A stretch of 9,929 bases of DNA from Cytophagia bacterium (lineage in GTDB: Bacteria; Bacteroidota; Bacteroidia; UBA7662): positions 1 through 9,929 of the forward strand of contig RFOZ01000050.1 of NCBI GenBank assembly GCA_009926405.1, written 5' to 3'. The position numbers and the translations under genes are program-made. The stretch's first letter is position 1, and every line of letters starts with the position of its first letter. The notes under the pieces were generated by a model. The model saw nothing but the letters and a program-made list of their open reading frames with translations, had not been told where the DNA came from and searched no databases. This document shows positions 5,329 to 9,929 of this stretch, in pieces.

Positions 5329-7524
5329 ATGATGCGTCGATTTTTAATGATTTTAGCAGGGGTTTTGGGCTGTTTGATAGCCCAAGGTCAAGTAGTGGTG
5401 GTTCAGGGTCAGGTTTCCCTCGCCTTGGGATCGGTGGTTATACCAATGCCAGGACAAGGGGTTACCATCCAGGTAGGAGTTGGTAGTACAACGACCACCC
5501 TAACCGATTCGACTGGTTTTTATTCGGCCGTTGTTGCCGTGCCTGTACTAAGTCCAAACGCCACCATCCAGGTTTCCACCCTTTGTCCGACCGGTGGTCT
5601 GTTGGTTCAATCGGCTCCTTTGAGTCCAGCCACCTCCACTTACCAAATTGATCTGGCATGCGGGGCGGGTGGTGGAGGTGGAACAGCTATGGTCTCGGTT
5701 AGCGGAGTTTTGCAATGGCCATCGGGACCTGCCACAATGGGGCAACCGGTACAATTTTTTGGCGCCAATTCGACAACACCTTTGGGTGTGGCATTCACCG
5801 GTGTAGGCGGCTTTTTTTCGGATACCCTCAACATTCCTTTGGGCACCTCGGGTTCGCTGAACCTCAGGGCATCGGCGTCTTGTGGCAACGGCACCATGGT
5901 TTGGGACACCGTATCGGTCTCGACCTCGGCTCCTTCAGCTTTTTTTCAGCTTTTATGTTCGTCATCACCGGCTACCCAAGTCACCGTTCAGGGCACCGTT
6001 CTTGGTTCAGGTGGGGCGCCGGTTGTCGGTTCCCTGGTTCGCATCAGCCTTGCTAACACGGTCACCGTTTCTGCCTTTACGGATTCGGTGGGTTTTTATT
6101 CGGCACCTCTCCAAATCCCCGCCTTTTTGCCTAGCAATACCATTACGGTCCTGGCCTCTTGTAGTTCACCTACCGGGCCTGGCTCCACGGTGACTGGTAC
6201 AACGACCTATACAGCCGGAACCACATCGTACACGGTCAATTTGACCTGTGGTGCTGGAACCCGTATCTTGCTTGTTTCGGGGACTTTGGTGAATTCCACC
6301 GGCCAGGGTCAGGCGGGTCAATCTGTACAGGTTTTTTTGAATCAGTTTACCACACCATCAAGAACCCTGGTCACCGATGCAAGCGGCAACTTTGCAGATA
6401 CCCTAACCTTGGGTGCTAGTTCGGGTTTTGTCTATGCCAGAGCAGCTTGTGCATCCAACACATCCTGGGCATCGGACACAGCAGTCTACAATGCTGCTTC
6501 GTTTGGGGTGAGCCTGAACCTCCAATGCGCCCCACCTTTTGGTCAGCACCGGGTTGTCGGTCGAATTACCGGTTACCAATCCGCTGGGCCCTTGGCACAA
6601 GACACTTTGGCGCTGGTTGTGATTCGAATTGTTCCCCCTGGTCAGGGACAGGTACCGGGTTGGACCACTATTGATACGGTTTACCTGACGGATAGTGCAG
6701 GTTCTGCCTATTTTCAACTAACCCTCCCTGCCGGTAACTACAGTCTTTTGGCACGATTAATGTCCGGTTTGGCTTCTCAGTATGCACCAACCTATTGGGG
6801 TGACACCACCACATGGTTGGCAGCAGACTCCTTTCTATTGCCTGGAAATCCGACTTCTTTTTATAACATCAACCTGAGGCCCAATACCAGCGGTGGTGGA
6901 ACGGGTACGATTGGTGGAGGTGTGGCGGGTAATTTGCCTCGACTCAGCGGGCCACTGTCAGGCATCCAGGTTCAATTATTGAATGCCAACGGCACCCAGG
7001 CTCTCTCCTTCAGGAGATCCGGCCTGACAAATCATACGGGGTCCTTTCAGTTTTCAGGACTACCATGGGGTTCCTATTTGCTCCGATGCGAGCACCCGGG
7101 GATGCATTCGGTCATGGTTCCGGTCACCTTGAATGCCCAAAATCCATCCCATCAAAGCACCACCTTCAGTGCCGGTTCGACCGGATTTTTGGTGACCTCA
7201 TCGGTTTTGAATCTCAATGGTGGGGCCAGGATGACCCTAAAACCCAACCCGGTTCCTGAGGGGCAAAATTTGAATTGGTTTATTCAAGCGGGTCGTGGGT
7301 CCTCTTTAACGGGCATGGATATCCAACTGGCTTCGTGGAAAATCACGGACTTGCAAGGCAAAATCCACGCGCAGGGTTCTGCGAATGAGGCGGGGGAGAC
7401 GCTGAACGACTCTGGAATTGGAGGGAGCCTTCGTCTTGAAGGTCTAGCCCCTGGTTTGTACCTTATCCAACTCCGGCAGACCTCAGGAACCGTCCATCAG
7501 GGTCGTTTTCTGGTCCTTCCTTAG
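5329..7524 (+). CDS. Large secreted multidomain surface protein with type IX sorting domain
   Basis: 731 residues. MMRRFLMILAGVLGCLIAQGQ is a signal peptide (ATG 5329 or the next codon). Then follow: four ~95-residue beta-sandwich repeats (about 19-117, 119-213, 214-309, 311-402), of Ig-like/CarboxypepD_reg character, each starting V.V.G.. and ending L.C; a fifth domain (~406-517) with the block APTYWGDTTTWLAAD, common in Bacteroidota surface proteins; a Gly/Thr linker (SGGGTGTIGGG, ~521-531); a sixth carboxypeptidase-regulatory-like domain (~530-622, GIQVQLLNANG, GSFQFSGLPWGSYLL); and a type A sorting domain (~635-731) with LKPNPVPEG, WKITDLQGK, LEGLAPGLYLIQL and a terminal FLVLP. It should be exported by Sec, then moved to the surface by type IX secretion. 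No catalytic motif is visible; an adhesin or matrix role is inferred. Composition is strongly Thr/Ser/Gly/Val-rich with few Lys, as in exposed stalks. Confidence 0.85.
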   Translation: MMRRFLMILAGVLGCLIAQGQVVVVQGQVSLALGSVVIPMPGQGVTIQVGVGSTTTTLTDSTGFYSAVVAVPVLSPNATIQVSTLCPTGGLLVQSAPLSPATSTYQIDLACGAGGGGGTAMVSVSGVLQWPSGPATMGQPVQFFGANSTTPLGVAFTGVGGFFSDTLNIPLGTSGSLNLRASASCGNGTMVWDTVSVSTSAPSAFFQLLCSSSPATQVTVQGTVLGSGGAPVVGSLVRISLANTVTVSAFTDSVGFYSAPLQIPAFLPSNTITVLASCSSPTGPGSTVTGTTTYTAGTTSYTVNLTCGAGTRILLVSGTLVNSTGQGQAGQSVQVFLNQFTTPSRTLVTDASGNFADTLTLGASSGFVYARAACASNTSWASDTAVYNAASFGVSLNLQCAPPFGQHRVVGRITGYQSAGPLAQDTLALVVIRIVPPGQGQVPGWTTIDTVYLTDSAGSAYFQLTLPAGNYSLLARLMSGLASQYAPTYWGDTTTWLAADSFLLPGNPTSFYNINLRPNTSGGGTGTIGGGVAGNLPRLSGPLSGIQVQLLNANGTQALSFRRSGLTNHTGSFQFSGLPWGSYLLRCEHPGMHSVMVPVTLNAQNPSHQSTTFSAGSTGFLVTSSVLNLNGGARMTLKPNPVPEGQNLNWFIQAGRGSSLTGMDIQLASWKITDLQGKIHAQGSANEAGETLNDSGIGGSLRLEGLAPGLYLIQLRQTSGTVHQGRFLVLP
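5383..6534 (+). repeat. Two copies of a two-domain unit (A-B-A-B) inside the surface protein
   Basis: Unit 1 spans about 5383-5967 and unit 2 about 5968-6534. A-domains share TDSTGFYSA / TDSVGFYSA, NATIQVSTLC / NTITVLASC and TYQIDLACGAG / SYTVNLTCGAG. B-domains share SGVLQ / SGTLV, GQPVQFF / GQSVQVF, FSDTLNIPLGTSG / FADTLTLGASSG and a WxxDT motif. Around 5503 and 6079 the similarity is visible in DNA too (GATTCG followed by GGTTTTTATTCGGC in both). Boundaries are approximate. Confidence 0.65.
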
Positions 7525-7608
7525 GGAAAGGATAAGGGCTCCTTGGGGTTATCTTTGCTGTCCTTTAAAGCGAAACAGTTGACCCGGTCTTCTTTACGAG
7601 CGTTATCC

Positions 7609-7983
7609 ATGCCTTTGGGGGTTTGGGGATTGGCTGTTAGCCTGCTTTGGCTTAGCTTGGCTGCATCCGCTTCGGTGGAGGGCCAACCTTTGAAACGTTC
7701 CAAGGGAACCGAGCCCCAAAAGGAATCAAACTCCCCCCAAGAGGGCAGCAAGGAATCCCACCAGCCCTTGTCCTTTTTTCAACCTTGGTCATACCAAGGC
7801 AGCCACAGCGGTTGGGATCTTCAGGGATTAACCGGCCCGGATCAGGAGCCGGGTGAAGAGGTCCAAAGTCGAATCGGAGATTTAGGCCTTGTTGCTTCGT
7901 TGTTTCTTCAAGAAACCGACGTAAATGTTGGCAATCTTTATTCCAAAGGCAAGGGAACCGTTGGTTTTGGTCGAGCTCCCTAG
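7609..7983 (+). CDS. Small secreted protein of unknown function
   Basis: 124 residues from ATG 7609, ending at TAG 7981-7983. The hydrophobic stretch VWGLAVSLLWLSLAASAS (about 5-22) followed by VEGQ is a signal peptide, but the N-terminus from this ATG lacks basic residues. A TTG at 7579 would give MTRSSLRALSM..., a more typical signal start, and a TTG at 7543 gives a longer form, so the start is uncertain. The mature part begins with a Lys/Glu/Ser/Gln-rich, likely disordered segment (about 27-50), followed by SFFQPWSYQGS and a region ending ETDVNVGNLYSKGKG. No known domain is recognised. It shares its reading frame with the preceding gene (TAG at 7522) and stays open after its own TAG for 22 codons. 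It may be a truncated or decayed gene. Coding status is moderately supported by the signal peptide and composition. Confidence 0.5.
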   Translation: MPLGVWGLAVSLLWLSLAASASVEGQPLKRSKGTEPQKESNSPQEGSKESHQPLSFFQPWSYQGSHSGWDLQGLTGPDQEPGEEVQSRIGDLGLVASLFLQETDVNVGNLYSKGKGTVGFGRAP

Positions 7984-8052
7984 GATGAACTGACCACGGT
8001 TTCGGATGTCAATGGTTGGGTCAAGCATCCGGAAAACGGACCCTCATTTTGA
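7984..8052 (+). other. In-frame open extension beyond an amber stop
   Basis: Directly after the TAG at 7981-7983 the same frame reads 22 sense codons (start DELTTVSDVNGW, end ENGPSF) up to TGA 8050-8052, only 28 bases before secD. The composition is protein-like. Either the small secreted protein really ends at 7983 and this is chance, or a nonsense mutation or base error separates its true C-terminus. No ATG is available to start it separately. Confidence 0.35.
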
Positions 8053-8078
8053 TTTTTAATTTAAATAAATTTTATTTG
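8048..8078 (+). promoter_or_regulatory. Candidate Bacteroidota promoter / AT-rich start region of secD
   Basis: TTTG (8048-8051), a 19-base spacer and TTTATTTG (8071-8078) fit the Bacteroidota -33/-7 pattern with one mismatch in the -7 box. The surrounding 40 bases are strikingly AT-rich compared with the genes on both sides. The box ends 2 bases before the ATG at 8081, so the transcript would be leaderless. The stretch may instead be an A/T-rich ribosome-loading region. Confidence 0.35.
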
Positions 8079-8080
8079 TT

Positions 8081-9748
8081 ATGAAAGCCCAAGGAGCTGT
8101 GCGGTGGTTTGCCGCTTTGTTTGCACTTATTTGTATTTATCAACTCAGTTTTACCTGGATTGCATCCAGGGTTGAAAACAACGCCAAGGCTATTGCCAAG
8201 GGTGACGAGGCCGTGGAACGGCGATACCTGGACTCCATCGCTGACCAAGAGGTCTTTAATTTTTTGTGGCTCAAAAAATTCACCTACGCCGAAGTTCGCG
8301 ACCAAAAGTTGAACTTGGGATTGGACCTACAAGGTGGGATGAACGTGGTCATGGAGGTTGAGGTTCAAGATGTTATCCGGGCCCTCAGCAACCAAAGCAA
8401 GGATCCTGGGTTTAACCGCGCCATGGATCTTGCAACACAACGCCAGGCGAGTTCTCAGGCTGATTTTGTAACACTTTTTGTTCAGGCCTACCGGGAAGTA
8501 GCTCCCAACAATCGTTTAGCGGGCATTTTTGCTACGAGGGAGAACCAAGGCCGCGTCAACTTTGATGCGACGGATGAAGAGGTTATCGAGGTAATCCGCG
8601 CGGAAGCCGAAAGCGCCATCGATCGTTCATTTAATATTTTGAGAACTCGTATAGATAAGTTCGGGGTCACAGCCCCGAATATTCAGCGTCAACAAGGTTC
8701 TGGTCGAATTAACATTGAGTTGCCAGGAGTTGACAACCCGGACAGGGTTCGCAAACTCCTTCAGGGAACTGCGAAGCTGGAATTTTGGGAAACCTTTGAA
8801 GCGGCTGAGGTCCTCGACCGAATGGTTGAAATCAACAAATACTTGGCGGCGGAATCCAAGTTAAGCACCTCGTCCAAAACGGATACCGCGTCTTCGGTTG
8901 CAACAACAGGAACACAGGCTACCGATACGGCCGCGGCTTCTGAAAATGCCCTCATGAAAAATTTGGCTGCGGCTGATACCACCACTGCGGGCGATACCTC
9001 TGCGGCTGGTCTGGCACGGACTCGTCAAGAGAATCCTTTGTTTGCGGTTTTGATGCCGGCCATTTTCCAGGATAAAGACGGCAGTTCCAAGGTTTCCCAG
9101 GGACCGGTTGTGGGTACTTCGGCAGCCAGGGACACCGCCTTGGTTAATGGTTTGTTGGCCCGCCCAGAGGTTCGGAATTTCATGCCCAGGAATCTAAAAC
9201 TTCTATGGACGGTCAAGGGTCGTGGTGACGGGAACAAATTCTTTGATTTGATCGCTCTCAAGAAGCGTGGCAACGAAGACAAAGCCGGTTTGGAGGGCGA
9301 TGTAGTGACCGATGCGAGGGAATCCATTGATCCCTTCGGGAAGGTCGAAGTTTCCATGACGATGAACGCCGAAGGTGCCAAACAATGGAGGCGGATGACC
9401 GCGGATAATATCGGTAAGTCGGTGGCCATCGTATTGGATGACTATGTTTACTCGTTCCCGACTGTGCAGTCTGAAATATCCGGGGGTATGTCGTCGATTT
9501 CCGGGAATTTTACCACCGAAGAAGCCAAAGACTTGGCCAATATTTTGAAGGCCGGTAAATTGCCTGCGCCGGCACGCATTGTTGAGGAAGCGGTGGTGGG
9601 TCCCAGCCTTGGGAAAGAAGCCATCCAAAGCGGGTTGTGGTCCATTGTCCTGGGACTTTTGTTGGTACTCATTTTTATGGCGGTTTATTACGCGGGTTCT
9701 GGTATGATTGCCAATGCAGTGCTCTTTGTAAATATCTTCTTCATATAA
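8081..9748 (+). CDS. secD: Protein-export membrane protein SecD (SecD half of a possible SecDF), truncated at the 3' side
   Basis: SecD works with SecF at SecYEG, using the proton gradient to help pull exported proteins across the inner membrane. The N-terminus MKAQGAVRWFAALFALICIYQLSFTW is TM1. NLGLDLQGGM (78-87) is the SecD hallmark, and INIELPGVDN (210-219) belongs to the P1 periplasmic domain. A Ser/Thr/Ala-rich low-complexity insert lies at about 261-315. MTMNAEGAKQW, then SGGMSSISGNF and AGKLPAPARIVEE, lead into TM2 (LWSIVLGLLLVLIFMAVYYAG). TM3 begins MIANAVLFVNIFFI and then stops. Family members continue with FG.L and another four membrane segments, and in Bacteroidota usually a fused SecF (about 1000 residues), so 555 residues is a truncated product. 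The final Ile codon ATA and the stop belong to sequence of different composition. The start is secure. The truncation is most likely an assembly artefact rather than biology. Confidence 0.9.
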   Translation: MKAQGAVRWFAALFALICIYQLSFTWIASRVENNAKAIAKGDEAVERRYLDSIADQEVFNFLWLKKFTYAEVRDQKLNLGLDLQGGMNVVMEVEVQDVIRALSNQSKDPGFNRAMDLATQRQASSQADFVTLFVQAYREVAPNNRLAGIFATRENQGRVNFDATDEEVIEVIRAEAESAIDRSFNILRTRIDKFGVTAPNIQRQQGSGRINIELPGVDNPDRVRKLLQGTAKLEFWETFEAAEVLDRMVEINKYLAAESKLSTSSKTDTASSVATTGTQATDTAAASENALMKNLAAADTTTAGDTSAAGLARTRQENPLFAVLMPAIFQDKDGSSKVSQGPVVGTSAARDTALVNGLLARPEVRNFMPRNLKLLWTVKGRGDGNKFFDLIALKKRGNEDKAGLEGDVVTDARESIDPFGKVEVSMTMNAEGAKQWRRMTADNIGKSVAIVLDDYVYSFPTVQSEISGGMSSISGNFTTEEAKDLANILKAGKLPAPARIVEEAVVGPSLGKEAIQSGLWSIVLGLLLVLIFMAVYYAGSGMIANAVLFVNIFFI

Positions 9749-9929
9749 GGAGACACGTTTCCTTCCATTATTTTTCTAACATTACTTTCCATTTGGCGTA
9801 CATACGACACTATGCCGTAAAAAGAAGAACGGAGCTTACTTTCATCGTTTAGAATCTTTTCAAAGTCCTTTATCTTTATTTGTTTCTCCTTTGGAACCAG
9901 TAAGTTTATGAGAGAAACAATCTCCGTAG
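9688..9929 (-). CDS. Foreign partial reading frame, possibly giant-virus SNF2/VETF-like helicase fragment
   Basis: Reading the minus strand from 9927 gives 79 open codons to TAA at 9690-9688, with the 5' end beyond the window. The credible part is up to about 9744; the last ~18 codons are antisense of secD. Visible blocks are TEIVSLINLLVPKEKQ, KDFEKILNDESKL, FYGIVSYVRQMESNVRK and MEGNVSPYMKKIF. The order 'hydrophobic helix with LLxP ... F.G.VSY(x)(R/K)xMxSxV+K ... G' recalls, from memory, the region after the helicase motifs in SNF2-like/early-transcription-factor helicases of Nucleocytoviricota. Codon use (ATA, AGA, AAA) and low GC also fit a virus or eukaryote, not this host. The family call is weak; the coding frame and foreign character are better supported. 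It has no start codon here and is not a host gene in this context. Confidence 0.45.
   Translation of the reverse strand, partial: TEIVSLINLLVPKEKQIKIKDFEKILNDESKLRSSFYGIVSYVRQMESNVRKIMEGNVSPYMKKIFTKSTALAIIPEPA
9724..9746. other. Composition break and probable chimeric joint inside secD
   Basis: Up to about 9744 the plus frame reads conserved SecD (LFVNIFFI). From 9745 neither SecD nor host-like codons continue. GC by hand count falls from about 51% (9541-9720) to about 35% (9751-9929). The ~20 bases at 9724-9744 make sense in both frames: SecD FVNIFF forward, and MKKIFTK on the minus strand. A short shared sequence could therefore have joined two unrelated molecules. No inverted terminal repeat, target-site duplication or transposase is visible. 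Confidence 0.6.

Noticed and set aside
5640..6193. Several 90-110-codon ORFs in other frames of the repeat protein
   Set aside because: They arise from the GC- and Thr/Ser/Gly-rich composition of the real gene; none has a signal, motif or plausible start.
7514..7532. TCCTTCC / GGAAAGGA hairpin at the end of the repeat protein as a terminator
   Set aside because: The stem is bulged and no T-run follows; the evidence is too weak.
9203..9628. 141-codon minus-strand ORF opposite secD
   Set aside because: It is antisense to well conserved SecD sequence and shows no domain; a shadow of biased codon use.
9745..9929. Insertion sequence or transposon inside secD
   Set aside because: No inverted repeat, target-site duplication or transposase-like residues; the frame looks like a helicase fragment instead.

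Overview
The window looks like a Bacteroidota (CFB group) chromosome fragment, probably a metagenomic contig, because genes run off both ends. The evidence for the phylum is as follows. Several proteins are secreted and two end in C-terminal domains of the type IX secretion kind. There is a SusA-like GH13 amylase. The SecD N-terminus is of the Bacteroidota type. Signal peptides end in A-Q. Starts lack Shine-Dalgarno sequences, and some are preceded by AT-rich TTTG / TAnnTTTG-like boxes. No plasmid, phage, CRISPR, tRNA or rRNA signature is visible in the main body.

Layout. On the minus strand at the left edge is the 5' end of a secreted LamG/concanavalin-fold protein (1-236). Behind it are a strong hairpin (282-309) and a possible 32-codon minus-strand ORF (316-414). 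On the plus strand from 430 to 3983 lies a tight three-gene block: a secreted CE1/PHB-depolymerase-like esterase, a secreted SusA-like alpha-amylase (ATGA overlap), and a cytidine deaminase (3-nt gap). Next come two small exported beta-barrel-like proteins that look like tandem paralogues (4040-5252). They are followed by a 731-residue secreted multidomain protein (5329-7524) whose first four domains form an A-B-A-B duplication. A small secreted protein of unknown function follows (7609-7983); its frame continues past an amber stop to 8052. The last host gene is secD (or the SecD half of a fused secDF), from 8081.

Right edge. secD stops abruptly at 9748 inside its third membrane segment. The last ~185 bases differ in base composition (about 35% GC by hand count, against about 51% in the preceding 180 bases) and hold an uninterrupted minus-strand reading frame with K/I-rich, ATA/AGA codon use. 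That frame recalls the SNF2/VETF-like helicases of giant viruses. The simplest reading is a chimeric assembly joint at about 9724-9745; a real insertion into an important gene is less likely.

Function. The esterase and amylase suggest extracellular breakdown of esterified polymers and alpha-glucans. The long repeat protein and the LamG protein look like surface adhesins or matrix proteins. SecD supports export of all of them. I see no convincing new biological system. The most informative anomalies are the right-end joint, the amber-interrupted frame, the duplicated domain pair, and the small minus-strand ORF with its terminator.
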